A DNA stretch of 33,577 bases from Pseudanabaena sp. SR411 (GTDB taxonomy: Bacteria; Cyanobacteriota; Cyanobacteriia; Pseudanabaenales; Pseudanabaenaceae): contig NZ_NDHW01000160.1 in the NCBI RefSeq assembly GCF_002251945.1, forward strand, positions 1 to 33,577. The letters are read 5' to 3'. The notes under the pieces are model-generated. The model made no database searches. It worked only from the letters and a program-made list of their open reading frames with translations, and had not been told where the DNA came from. The translations under genes were made by a program, and so were the position numbers. Below, in pieces: positions 7,294 through 15,246 of this stretch; position 1 is the stretch's first letter; each line of letters opens with the position of its first letter.

Positions 7294-8745
7294 ATGCTAG
7301 AACCTCAAGCAATTGTGAATCATCGCTATCAATTAGAGCGTCAACTTGGACAAAATGCAGGTCGCGAGACTTGGCTAGCCAAAGATTTGCAGAAAGAGAA
7401 TGAATTGGTGGTAGTCAAGTTATTGGCTTTTGGTGGCAATGTGCAATGGGAAGATCTAAAGTTATTTGAACGTGAAGCCAATGTACTCAAAGCGCTAGAT
7501 CATCCACGTATCCCCAAATATCGCGACTATTTTTCGATTGACGATCGCTCTTTGTGGTTTGGATTGGTGCAAGAATATATTCAAGGGGAGTCGCTGCGTG
7601 AGTATATTGCCAAAGGACATAAATTTACTGAATTGCAAGTTAAGAAAATTGCGATCGCAATTTTAGAAATCCTGATCTATCTCCATGAACTCAGTCCCCA
7701 AGTTCTCCATCGCGATATTAAGCCTAGTAACTTGATTTTAACTGGAACTGAAGGAGAGGAGCGAAACATTTATCTGGTGGATTTTGGTGCAGTACAGGAT
7801 AAAGCATCAACTGAAGGGAAATCGTTTACCGTTGTGGGAACCTATGGCTATGCACCAATGGAGCAGTATGGTGGTCGGGCGGTGGCGGCTTCTGATCTCT
7901 ATGCATTGGGTGCAACGCTGATCTTTTTGCTGACGGGGATATCACCTGCGGAGTTACCTCAAGATGATGATGCGCGGATACTCTTTAGCGATCGCACCAG
8001 TGCTAGTCATGACTTAGTGGAATGGATTCAGACCTTAGTAGAACCATTACTGAAAAAACGTTATGCATCGGCTCAAATGGCTTTAGAAGCTCTAGTTCAC
8101 CCTAAATCCAAAAGGCAATCTCCACCAGTGCAGGTTGTGCCGAGCATTCAACCTGTTACGAAAAAATCTATTAGAAACTATGCTCCAGAAAACACAAACA
8201 TTCAGGTCAAAGAATCAGAACATAATCTTCAGATTTTAATTCCCAGTAAGATACTATCAGCAATTTTTATGTTGGGAATAATATCGTTAATCACTTTGTT
8301 TTTTGGTACAACATTTCTTCCCTACTTGCTTATAACAAGCATTAGCCCCATAGTTGTCGTGATTCTGTTAACGATTGTCGGATTGATCCTGTTCAAGCTT
8401 TTACACCTACTTACCACATCTAAGTTTGAAATTAATGGGCAGGAAGTCATATTAAGTCGCTACATATTTGGTAAATGCTATTGGCGTGACCAACAGACTT
8501 ACAGTGGTTCCATTTACGTTGAACCAAATTGGACCATGATGCGAAACAGATATAATAACAATCTATTTGGCTGGTTGGTGTGGCTAAGTAATGAGAAAAA
8601 TGATGATAACTCGCTCAAGTCCAATGTCAAAATACATATCCAAGATGACACTTATTTAATATCCGCCAATGAGCTACGCCCAACCGAAGTGATGTGGTTA
8701 ATGGAATTGATTACTAATTTTAAAAACAGTCGTTCTTTAATATGA
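7294..8745 (+). CDS. Membrane-anchored Ser/Thr protein kinase (first of two tandem paralogues)
   Basis: 483 residues. The N-terminal Hanks-type kinase domain covers about 10-270: a glycine-loop variant LGQNAGRETW, catalytic Lys42 in VVVKLL, HRDIKPSN near 139-146, DFG near 163, an APMEQYGGRA activation-segment end, and SDLYALGATL. After a variable linker come two hydrophobic segments (about 316-337 and 342-368) and a C-terminal domain of about 115 residues rich in predicted strands, ending in ELRPTEVMWLMELITNF. The kinase half is cytoplasmic by inference. The domain is almost the same as in the next gene, 10 bp downstream, while the C-terminal half is far less similar. Substrate unknown. The ATG is preceded by AAGG. 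Confidence 0.85.
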   Translation: MLEPQAIVNHRYQLERQLGQNAGRETWLAKDLQKENELVVVKLLAFGGNVQWEDLKLFEREANVLKALDHPRIPKYRDYFSIDDRSLWFGLVQEYIQGESLREYIAKGHKFTELQVKKIAIAILEILIYLHELSPQVLHRDIKPSNLILTGTEGEERNIYLVDFGAVQDKASTEGKSFTVVGTYGYAPMEQYGGRAVAASDLYALGATLIFLLTGISPAELPQDDDARILFSDRTSASHDLVEWIQTLVEPLLKKRYASAQMALEALVHPKSKRQSPPVQVVPSIQPVTKKSIRNYAPENTNIQVKESEHNLQILIPSKILSAIFMLGIISLITLFFGTTFLPYLLITSISPIVVVILLTIVGLILFKLLHLLTTSKFEINGQEVILSRYIFGKCYWRDQQTYSGSIYVEPNWTMMRNRYNNNLFGWLVWLSNEKNDDNSLKSNVKIHIQDDTYLISANELRPTEVMWLMELITNFKNSRSLI

Positions 8746-8755
8746 GATATCTTTT

Positions 8756-10261
8756 ATGACTACCCTTCAGCCTCAAGAGATCGTTAATCAACGTTATCAG
8801 CTAGAGCGTCAACTTGGTCAAAACGCAGGTCGCGAGACTTGGCTAGCCAAGGATTTGCAGAAAGAGAATGAATTGGTGGTGGTCAAGTTACTAGCTTTCG
8901 GAGGTAATGTGCAATGGGAAGATCTAAAGTTATTTGAACGAGAAGCCAATGTACTCAAAGCGCTAGATCATCCACGTATCCCCAAATATCGCGACTATTT
9001 TTCGATTGACGATCACTCATTGTGGTTTGGATTGGTACAGGAATATATTCAAGGGGATTCTTTACGCGAACATATTGCCCAAGGACATAAATTTAATGAA
9101 TCACAGGTTAAGAAAATAGCGATCGCGGTTTTAGAAATCCTGATCTATCTCCATGAACTCAGTCCCCAAGTTCTGCATCGCGATATTAAGCCTAGTAACT
9201 TGATCTTAACTGGAGATGAAGGAGGGGAACGAAATATTTATCTAGTGGATTTTGGGGCTGTGCAGGATAAAGCATCGGCTGAAGGTAAGTCTTTTACTGT
9301 CGTGGGAACCTATGGCTATGCGCCAATGGAGCAGTATGGAGGCAGGGCAGTAGCTGCTTCTGATCTCTATGCATTGGGTGCAACGCTGATTTTTTTGCTG
9401 ACAGGGGTATCACCTGCGGAGTTACCTCAAGATGATGACGCACGGATACTTTTTAGCGATCGCACCAGTGCCAGTCCTCATCTTTTGCAATGGATTCAAA
9501 AGTTAGTAGAGCCGACAGTCAAAAAACGCTATGCATCGGCAAGAATTGCTTTGCTAGCTCTATCTGAATCCATCCAAGTTTCTACTCCTCAGAGTAACCC
9601 CACTCCATTAGAACCGATAAAGCAATCTAGTCCTGCCAAATCCAAGCAATTTCCCAGTTATGTCCGCCATTCTTTTCCACCAGATAACTCTGACATTCAA
9701 GTTTCAACTTCTGCAACTTGCCTCACAATTACAATTCCATCCAATCTTTTGGTCGCAGTTTGTATGTGGGTATTCCTAGGATTAATCATGGTCTTTGCCC
9801 ATCCTATTTTGGGAGATGTTTGGAGCAATGTTTCTATGTATTATCATAAATCTTTTGGTTTCTATGTCATCGCTGGGCTATTAGTAACGATACTTGTGGG
9901 GTTGTTATTTAGATTTACCGTAAGTTTATTAGAAACAGTAACTCTAAAAATAACCGAAACAGAAACTTTATTTGAGAAGTCACTATTTGGGAGAACTTCT
10001 TGGCAAATCAAACTGCCAACTTCTGGATTCCAAGGAGCTGAACCAAAGTGGCGAATGATTGAGAAACGTAATAGTGGAATTATAGATGATCTAATTTGGC
10101 TAAGTAGTGATCATGATGAAGACAATTCCATAAAAGTAAATGTACTTTTGTGGCTGAATGGAGTTAAATATCCTTTAGCAAATAATGATATTAGAGCAAC
10201 GGAAGTTAGTTGGTTAATCGATGTAATTGAGGAGTTCTTATATGATATTAGGAGAAAATAA
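8756..10261 (+). CDS. Membrane-anchored Ser/Thr protein kinase (second tandem paralogue)
   Basis: 501 residues, same architecture as the gene before it: kinase domain (about 12-272, with LGQNAGRETW, VVVKLL, HRDIKPSN, DFG and APMEQYGGRA all intact), a Pro/Ser-rich linker, two membrane segments (about 325-345 and 361-385) and a C-terminal domain ending TEVSWLIDVIEEF. The kinase domains of the two genes are nearly identical at DNA level, with long identical runs and mostly synonymous changes, whereas the linker, membrane and end domains share only a framework (for example the LVWLS/LIWLS and RxTEV motifs). Its TAA stop overlaps the ATG of the next gene (TAATG), so the three genes form an operon. 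Confidence 0.85.
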   Translation: MTTLQPQEIVNQRYQLERQLGQNAGRETWLAKDLQKENELVVVKLLAFGGNVQWEDLKLFEREANVLKALDHPRIPKYRDYFSIDDHSLWFGLVQEYIQGDSLREHIAQGHKFNESQVKKIAIAVLEILIYLHELSPQVLHRDIKPSNLILTGDEGGERNIYLVDFGAVQDKASAEGKSFTVVGTYGYAPMEQYGGRAVAASDLYALGATLIFLLTGVSPAELPQDDDARILFSDRTSASPHLLQWIQKLVEPTVKKRYASARIALLALSESIQVSTPQSNPTPLEPIKQSSPAKSKQFPSYVRHSFPPDNSDIQVSTSATCLTITIPSNLLVAVCMWVFLGLIMVFAHPILGDVWSNVSMYYHKSFGFYVIAGLLVTILVGLLFRFTVSLLETVTLKITETETLFEKSLFGRTSWQIKLPTSGFQGAEPKWRMIEKRNSGIIDDLIWLSSDHDEDNSIKVNVLLWLNGVKYPLANNDIRATEVSWLIDVIEEFLYDIRRK

Positions 10262-11196
10262 TGCAGCGATCGCTTTTTAAACGCTTCATTCCTGTTTATG
10301 CCTGCTGGGGCAGCATCGTTTGCATAGCGATCGCTGGTTGCTCTAATCCCTTTGCCACGGCAAATGTACCCGATCAAGTCCGAATTGGAACTTTTAATCT
10401 AGGCAATTTTGATGGAACAAATACTCCCAAAGTAGAAGCCGTAAGCCAAATTATCGAACGGAACTTTGATGCGATCGGCTTACAAGAAGTTAGTCCATCG
10501 GGAGCCGAAAAACTCAAGGAGCAGTTGAATAAAAGTAAACAATGGGAATTTGTGTTAGGAGATACGGGCAGTAAACAAAGGGTAGCTCTGTTCTATCGCA
10601 AAGACTTGATCTCGGCTCAAAAGGTGACTGAATGGCAAAAGGTGAACATCACAGGGACTTTGCGATCGCCGTTGGTAACCTTTGTGAAAACAGGTGCAAA
10701 CTTTGATTTCACCTTAGTGATTGTGCATCAAAAGGGAGGGGGTGGCAAAGAAGCCGATCGCTTACGTCAAAATCAAAGCGATCGCTTGCGCCAAGAAGTA
10801 GATAACTATCAACAGAATTCGCAATCTGATCCTGATTTAATTCTATTAGGTGATTTTAATAGTCCGACTTGGGCTGACCAAAATCGGGGCTTACGGGATG
10901 CACCACTGACTTTTTTGACTAGAGTGATCGAAACTGGTCAGAAAGAGAACTGCTTAAAAAAACGTGGTCAGCCCAAAACGCCCGATGGTCGTCCGCGCTA
11001 TTCCAATCGTGGTACTGGTTGCGTCATCGATCATATTGCGATTTCTAAAGCTCCTAAAGGTGCAGAAGAAGAATATATTCCTCAATCAGTGCAGATTCTC
11101 GATCCACAAAAAGATCTGGGCTTTGATAGCGATCGCACCTATTTTGCCAAAGTATCCGATCATTTACCCGTGAGAGCCATCTTTCGCAGTAAATAG
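10261..11196 (+). CDS. Lipoprotein of the endonuclease/exonuclease/phosphatase (EEP) family
   Basis: 311 residues. The N-terminus is a lipoprotein signal with lipobox IAGC (Cys at about 27), so the protein should be tethered outside the cytoplasmic membrane. The EEP fold is seen from VRIGTFNLGNFDG (metal-binding Asn), IGLQEVSPSG (metal-binding Glu), LILLGDFNSPTW (Asp and Asn) to the final SDHLPVRAIF (Asp-His pair). Known members cut DNA or RNA or dephosphorylate lipids and nucleotides; an extracytoplasmic form may take nutrients from extracellular DNA, but this is inference. Its start overlaps the kinase stop by one base, which implies translational coupling. Confidence 0.8.
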   Translation: MQRSLFKRFIPVYACWGSIVCIAIAGCSNPFATANVPDQVRIGTFNLGNFDGTNTPKVEAVSQIIERNFDAIGLQEVSPSGAEKLKEQLNKSKQWEFVLGDTGSKQRVALFYRKDLISAQKVTEWQKVNITGTLRSPLVTFVKTGANFDFTLVIVHQKGGGGKEADRLRQNQSDRLRQEVDNYQQNSQSDPDLILLGDFNSPTWADQNRGLRDAPLTFLTRVIETGQKENCLKKRGQPKTPDGRPRYSNRGTGCVIDHIAISKAPKGAEEEYIPQSVQILDPQKDLGFDSDRTYFAKVSDHLPVRAIFRSK

Positions 11197-11227
11197 AGAA
11201 AGCGGCGCTTTGCGCCGCTTTCTCTAT
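11193..11227. terminator. Bidirectional terminator between convergent genes
   Basis: ATAGAGAAAGCGGCG-CTTTG-CGCCGCTTTCTCTAT is a perfect palindrome with the shared GCGGCG core. It includes the last bases of the EEP gene stop region and the stop of the peptidase gene on the other strand. Confidence 0.75.
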
Positions 11228-12066
11228 AGTCCCGAGGGTAAACCTGTGGGTTTGCCCTTAATACTGGTGACAATCCTGCCCCAGCCTGATTCACCGCCAC
11301 CATCCCAAAAAATTTGCTGCATGACATCATAGCTATAGGGATCATAAGCGCCGCCAACACCAACGTCATAACCATCGCTAGCACCATGACGAGTGCCGTA
11401 AGGATCGTGAACAAGCCAGACTCTTTTGACAGGATCATGTCCGACGATCACACAAATGTGACCGCTACCTTTGTAGGCAAATCCTACAACTACAGGGATA
11501 TTTGCTTTGAGTGAAAGCAATACATCTTTTGCTGAGAGAGAATAGCTAAAGTAAGAGTTAATGCCCAGTTCTCTCAAAGCCCATGTTTGAGCATCATGAT
11601 CGGTGGTATCACCAAACTTACCCACCAGTCGCATATAGACTGACTCTGGCTCTGGAAATCCCTGTGCTTTCGCCATCGTTGTTAAGGCTCCATTTAGCAC
11701 AAAATCAGCTAGCATCGTATTACTAGTCGTGTTGCACTGTCGCCAACCAGGGCCAAAAATCGCCTGATCGTTGTCTAGTTGTGAATAATATTTAACTGGT
11801 AACTTGATGAGCTGATTGACATCTTCCCCTTCAATTTTGATGTGAGGATCGTAGGCATAGACCTTTTGTAATTGGGATTTGCCATCTAGCGCTGGAAAGG
11901 GTGAGGCTAGAGTCAGGAAAAGATGTTGATTGCGATCGGGGCTATATTCAGTAACAAAAAATGTTTGTCCTTTTTTGATGAGAATTTTCTCGGAATCGGC
12001 TAAATCTGTGGAGCCAAGCAGCTTCTTTTTGAGAAAAGTATCCGCTTCGGCGATCGCTTTGGGCAT
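11224..12066 (-). CDS. C39-like cysteine peptidase (Peptidase_C39_2 type)
   Basis: 280 residues. The catalytic triad of papain-like C39 peptidases can be read: Cys in GWRQCNTTSNTMLADF, His in GSGHICVIVGHD and Asp in VHDPYGTRHG. The N-terminal ~90 residues (EKILIKKGQTFFVTEYS...) look like a small strand-rich domain before the catalytic region that begins LPVKYYSQLDND. There is no signal peptide and no transporter partner, so it is a stand-alone peptidase rather than a bacteriocin-exporter domain. Substrate unknown. It converges on the EEP gene with a shared terminator. Confidence 0.75.
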   Translation of the reverse strand: MPKAIAEADTFLKKKLLGSTDLADSEKILIKKGQTFFVTEYSPDRNQHLFLTLASPFPALDGKSQLQKVYAYDPHIKIEGEDVNQLIKLPVKYYSQLDNDQAIFGPGWRQCNTTSNTMLADFVLNGALTTMAKAQGFPEPESVYMRLVGKFGDTTDHDAQTWALRELGINSYFSYSLSAKDVLLSLKANIPVVVGFAYKGSGHICVIVGHDPVKRVWLVHDPYGTRHGASDGYDVGVGGAYDPYSYDVMQQIFWDGGGESGWGRIVTSIKGKPTGLPSGL

Positions 12067-12137
12067 AGGACAACCTCGGAATAAATGCGATAACGCTATA
12101 AATCATCGCATATCGTCATCTATAAATATAGTTAAAA

Positions 12138-12203
12138 GCCCAAGAGAGAGTGGCGGCGCTTCGCGCCGCCACTCTCTCTTGGGCAAAATGGCTACGCCAT
12201 TTT
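12138..12203. repeat. Double palindrome downstream of the HAD phosphatase gene
   Basis: A 47-bp palindrome (12138-12184; outer GCCCAA/TTGGGC, variable arm GAGAGAGT/ACTCTCTC, core GGCGGCG-CTTCG-CGCCGCC) is followed directly by a second one, AAAATGGCTACGCCATTTT (12185-12203). The second is repeated exactly at 29991-30009. It separates two minus-strand genes and probably ends transcription of the upstream one. Confidence 0.65.
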
Positions 12204-12216
12204 GGGCTTTGGTTTA

Positions 12217-12855
12217 TCATAAATATTGGGTAATTTCATTAGGAGAGTTAGCGATCAAATCGACCCCATGAAGTTTTAGCTCTTCTTCAGTGCCATAACC
12301 ATAGGTCACACCGATCGCTAAAAGCTGATTTTTCTTTGCCCCGATCGCATCATGGGAACGATCGCCAACCATAACTGTTTTGGTAGGATTCAGATTTTCA
12401 CTGAGGATAATATGACGAATTAGCTCGGCTTTGTCACTGCGAGTGCCATCTAATTCACTGCCATAAATGCCATCAAATAGAGAAGTCAGAGCAAAATGCT
12501 CAATAATCCGCTTAGCAAACACATGGGGCTTAGATGTGGCAATGTAGGTGTGATAACCTGCGGCACGAATCGATTTGAGAGTTTCAGGGATTTGGGGATA
12601 GAGCGAATTTTCAAATAAGCCTACTGTGGCAAAGCGATCGCGATAAAGGGTAATGGCGCGATCAATCAACACTTTATCGTTAGTTTGCAGCAACTTCGCA
12701 AAACTAACTGTCAGTGGAGGTCCAATGCACCAAAGAAGTTGATCAGTTTCTGGTGACTGGTAGTCAAGTTGATTGAGAGCATATTGAATACAGGTAGTAA
12801 TCCCAATTTTGGGATCGGTCAAAGTTCCATCTAAATCGAATAACACTGTATCCAT
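12217..12855 (-). CDS. HAD-IA phosphatase, phosphoglycolate-phosphatase-like
   Basis: 212 residues. Motif I is LFDLDGTLTDPKIGI (Asp7 and Asp9), motif II IATSKPHVFAK, motif III a Lys in RSDKAELIRH, and motif IV VMVGDRSHDAIGAKKN followed by IGVTYGYGTEEEL. The small helical C1 cap after motif I is typical of the Gph/PGPase branch, which cleaves 2-phosphoglycolate or related small phosphates. Residue pattern alone does not fix the substrate, so no symbol is given. Confidence 0.85.
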   Translation of the reverse strand: MDTVLFDLDGTLTDPKIGITTCIQYALNQLDYQSPETDQLLWCIGPPLTVSFAKLLQTNDKVLIDRAITLYRDRFATVGLFENSLYPQIPETLKSIRAAGYHTYIATSKPHVFAKRIIEHFALTSLFDGIYGSELDGTRSDKAELIRHIILSENLNPTKTVMVGDRSHDAIGAKKNQLLAIGVTYGYGTEEELKLHGVDLIANSPNEITQYL

Positions 12856-12878
12856 AATGCTGTTATTTTATCAAATTA

Positions 12879-13104
12879 TAGTAATGCAAAAGTTAGAGAG
12901 AACAAATCAAAACCCAAAATACAAGTAGCGGCGCTTTGCGCCGCTACTTGTATAGCTATAGCCACCTGTATCAGGACAAATCAAAACCCAAATAGTGTGA
13001 GGCGGCGCTTCGCGCCGCCTCACACTATTTGGGTTTTATGTCCTAACAAGAATGGCTACAGCTATATTTTGGGTTTTAAATCAGCGCTTTGCGCTGTATT
13101 GCTA
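12879..13104. mobile_element. 112-bp type B element interrupted by a type A element
   Basis: Left end TAGTAATGCAAAAGTTAG (after TA) and right end GCGCTGTATTGCTA (before TA) match the type B copy at 6163. The total of 226 bp minus the 112-bp insert and a 2-bp TA duplication leaves exactly 112 bp. Its central hairpin (AAAACCCAAAA, TACAAGTA, core GCGGCG-CTTTG-CGCCGC) is split in the right arm by the insert. Its right end contains the stop codon of the endonuclease V gene. Confidence 0.75.
12953..13064. mobile_element. 112-bp miniature palindromic element, terminal type A, inserted in another element
   Basis: It begins TAGCTATAGCCACCTGTATC and ends AATGGCTACAGCTA, imperfect terminal inverted repeats. 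A long perfect palindrome with AAAACCCAA arms, variable arm ATAGTGTGA and the GGCGGCG-CTTCG core lies between. It is flanked by TA at 12951-12952 and 13065-13066. Deleting the element and one TA rejoins CTTG-TA-TTTTGGG, which pairs perfectly with CCCAAAATACAAG on the left of the host hairpin. Confidence 0.8.
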
Positions 13105-13605
13105 TAAATACGAATCTCGGCAAAGTCTATCCACAGCTTTTAGTATGGTTGGTAATCGATGATCGCCATGCATTTTTTTAATGCAATCTCTTGCTTCGGA
13201 TTCATCGATACCGATCGCAGTTACAAATAATGGTCGATTACTATCACTTCTCAACACCTCAGTTTCTGAAGGAATATCTTGGAAGCGACTTTTCGCCACA
13301 CCGATGATTGCTACTTTCGCATCAAGTGCATTGTACAAATGAAGCCCTAATCCTGCTTTTTGATGGTGATTTAGATAGACATATCCATCAATAACAATTA
13401 TCTCTGGAAGTTGTGGAAGTTGTGCTAAAAGCAGCAAAATAATTGGTAGTTCGCGCTTGTAAAACTCCCCTGGTTGATACTCTTCAACCTGATCCGTTTG
13501 AGCGATAAATGTGTTAGCAGGGACAGGATCTTCCCAATCATTAAAGGCAATTCCAGCCGCTACAGCCTTCCCCTCTCGATAATCCACATCAACCGCAAAT
13601 ATCAT
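13102..13605 (-). CDS. nfi: Endonuclease V-like protein
   Basis: 167 residues, shorter than the usual ~220. Recognisable endonuclease V blocks: FAVDVDYREGKAVAAGIAF (first metal Asp), YQPGEFYKRELPIILLLL (Glu), IIVIDGYVYL (Asp), GLGLHLYNAL, IIGVAKSRF and near the end GDHRLPTILKAVDRL, which fits the conserved His region. The family cleaves DNA (or RNA) near deoxyinosine in repair. The first ~30 residues found in E. coli Nfi, and the glycine of the DGYG motif, are absent or changed here (DGYVYLNHHQ), so catalytic competence is uncertain. The TAG stop lies within the end of a miniature element, so the C-terminus may have been trimmed. Confidence 0.75.
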   Translation of the reverse strand: MIFAVDVDYREGKAVAAGIAFNDWEDPVPANTFIAQTDQVEEYQPGEFYKRELPIILLLLAQLPQLPEIIVIDGYVYLNHHQKAGLGLHLYNALDAKVAIIGVAKSRFQDIPSETEVLRSDSNRPLFVTAIGIDESEARDCIKKMHGDHRLPTILKAVDRLCRDSYL

Positions 13606-13783
13606 GTCGCCATACCTTCTATATCTTTAATCTCCCATGCAGTAAGTTTAATACTCAAATGTCTAATCAATCTCCTCAATCTAAGCAAACCATTTAAGAA
13701 TTATCTAGCTCAAATTGAGGCAATCTGTAAACGCATAAATCTCTGTGGGAATGCTATGCACCTACACATTTTTTATCCAATTT

Positions 13784-14332
13784 CTAACTGATTGGTTTAA
13801 TTAACTCAACGCCATCGCGACCATCCCCTGCGGCGCTCAAAAATACTTTGACCTGCTCATCCTTAGAAGTTGGTAATGTTCGTCCCACAAAATCAGGATG
13901 GATGGGTAACTCACGATGACCGCGATCGATCAAGGCTAATAGTCTCACCACCTTGGGACGACCATAATCATGAATGGCATTTAACGCTGCCCCAATTGTC
14001 CGACCGCTATAAATGACATCATCCACTAAGACTACAGTTTTGCCATTTAAGTCAAAGGGAATCTCGGTTTTGCTAGGTGTTCGCAGTCCAATCTTATCGA
14101 GATCGTCCCGATAAAAAGTAATATCTAATGCACCTGAAGGAACTAAGATTCCTTCAAGGGTATGAATCTGCTTGGCGATCGCCACACTTAGCGGCACACC
14201 ACGAGTATAAACACCGAGCAGGACAACATTGGATAGATCGCCGCTAGCCTCGACAATTTGCGAAGCCAGACGATTGATCGTGCGGCGTAACTCGTCCTCA
14301 GATAAAATTTCGACAATCTTGGATTGTGACAC
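13784..14332 (-). CDS. pyrR: PyrR: pyr regulator / uracil phosphoribosyltransferase
   Basis: About 182 residues from a GTG at 14332 ([20 protein letters not shown]), which aligns well with the beginning of known PyrR proteins. The frame is open to another GTG at 14383, but that extension is encoded partly by an inserted miniature element and is unlike the family. The PRPP-binding loop [18 protein letters not shown] is intact, and [31 protein letters not shown] and [10 protein letters not shown] are PyrR blocks. The protein makes UMP from uracil and PRPP and in many bacteria also regulates pyrimidine genes. No pyr genes are next to it. No clear ribosome binding site for either start. Confidence 0.9.
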   Translation of the reverse strand: MSQSKIVEILSEDELRRTINRLASQIVEASGDLSNVVLLGVYTRGVPLSVAIAKQIHTLEGILVPSGALDITFYRDDLDKIGLRTPSKTEIPFDLNGKTVVLVDDVIYSGRTIGAALNAIHDYGRPKVVRLLALIDRGHRELPIHPDFVGRTLPTSKDEQVKVFLSAAGDGRDGVELIKPIS

Positions 14333-14370
14333 TACTAGTTTCAGTAAATTAGTTGGTAGTTCTGTAATTA

Positions 14371-14482
14371 TAGCTATCGCCACTTACTATTAGGACAACT
14401 CCAAAACCAAGAAGCGAATGGCGGCGCGAAGCGCCGCCATTCGCTTCTTGGTTTTGTTGCCTAAGAAGACTGGCGACAGCAG
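14371..14482. mobile_element. 112-bp miniature palindromic element, type A, decayed right end
   Basis: Left end TAGCTATCGCCACTTACTAT after TA, AGGACA block, then a palindrome with AAAACCAA arms, variable arm GAAGCGAAT and core GGCGGCG-CGAAG-CGCCGCC (loop inverted relative to the other copies), then CCTAAGAAGACTGGCGACAGC. The final TA of the consensus has become AG. Aligned length is again 112 bp. It lies just upstream of pyrR. Confidence 0.65.
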
Positions 14483-14517
14483 CCATAGATATAGAGATAT
14501 AGCGCTTTGAGATTATC

Positions 14518-14562
14518 TCTCTAAAACAAAAGGGGCGCGTAGCGCCCCTTTTGTTTTAGAGA
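14518..14562. terminator. Terminator of trxA
   Basis: TCTCTAAAACAAAAGGGGCG with its complement around a GTA loop, 12 bp past the trxA stop on the minus strand; the stem carries A/T runs at its base. Confidence 0.75.
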
Positions 14563-14573
14563 TGGAAAAATCT

Positions 14574-14903
14574 TTAGCTATCTAAATGCTTTTCGATTGT
14601 CGTAGATAGTGTTGTCTTAGGGACAGCACCGACAACCACATCCACACGCTGACCACCCTTAAATAACATGAGCGTGGGAATACTGCGAATGCCATATTGT
14701 CCAGCTACGCTAGGATTCTCATCGGTATTAAGCTTGAAAACTTTAATTTTGCCCTCATATTGTGTGGCGACTTCTTCCACTACAGGAGCAACCATACGGC
14801 AGGGTCCACACCAAGGGGCCCAGAAATCTACTAGAACAGGGATGTCACTTTTAAGTACGTCCTGCTCAAAGCTAGCATCTGTGACGGCGATCGCTGATGA
14901 CAT
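14574..14903 (-). CDS. trxA: Thioredoxin (m-type-like)
   Basis: 109 residues, the usual length. The active site is [11 protein letters not shown] (Cys32 and Cys35), with buried Asp26 in VDFWA and the cis-Pro loop [13 protein letters not shown]. It reduces disulfides in target enzymes and receives electrons from ferredoxin- or NADPH-dependent reductases; a thioredoxin reductase gene lies at 25.6 kb. Upstream on the same strand is a Yfr1-type small RNA, the same order reported for many cyanobacteria. Confidence 0.95.
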   Translation of the reverse strand: MSSAIAVTDASFEQDVLKSDIPVLVDFWAPWCGPCRMVAPVVEEVATQYEGKIKVFKLNTDENPSVAGQYGIRSIPTLMLFKGGQRVDVVVGAVPKTTLSTTIEKHLDS

Positions 14904-15246
14904 GCTTTGCTAACTCCCTAAATACTAAAAACTTTTAACTTCAAAAATTATGTGTAGGTAGTATAACAGCTAGAATCACATATTTGCTAAAAACCAGAAT
15001 TGTTAAGAAGAATACCCAATTTATCAAAACTGATTTTGAAGTTTTTAGTGTCAAAAAGCACTTATAGTCAAAAATAAGAAACTGCCTTTGATTTTGCTTA
15101 CTTGCTTCTCAGTCTCAAACTAGACATTAAAACCCAAGAATTAGTGGTGCGACGCGAAGTGTCGCACCACTAATTCTTGGGTGACAAGGGAGTATAAGCT
15201 CAGATGCAAAAAATTTGCCAAAAGGCACTTTTTTTCGCCTACAGGT
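14904..15246. other. Spacer between trxA and Yfr1 with one palindrome
   Basis: No gene. It holds the 49-bp palindrome at 15133-15181 (CCCAAGAATTAGTGGTGCGAC, loop GCGAAGT, complement) and otherwise A/T-rich sequence that should contain the trxA promoter. No further structure was recognised. Confidence 0.5.
15133..15181. repeat. Palindrome of the CCCAA/TTGGG family
   Basis: Outer arms CCCAA/TTGGG, variable arm GAATTAGT/ACTAATTC and core GGTGCGAC/GTCGCACC around GCGAAGT. The core has two changes relative to the common GGCGGCG form, and pairing is kept on both sides. Confidence 0.7.

Noticed and set aside
10111-10377. Minus-strand open frame of 88 residues across the kinase-EEP junction
   Set aside because: It is antisense to two well-supported genes and shows no recognisable protein features.
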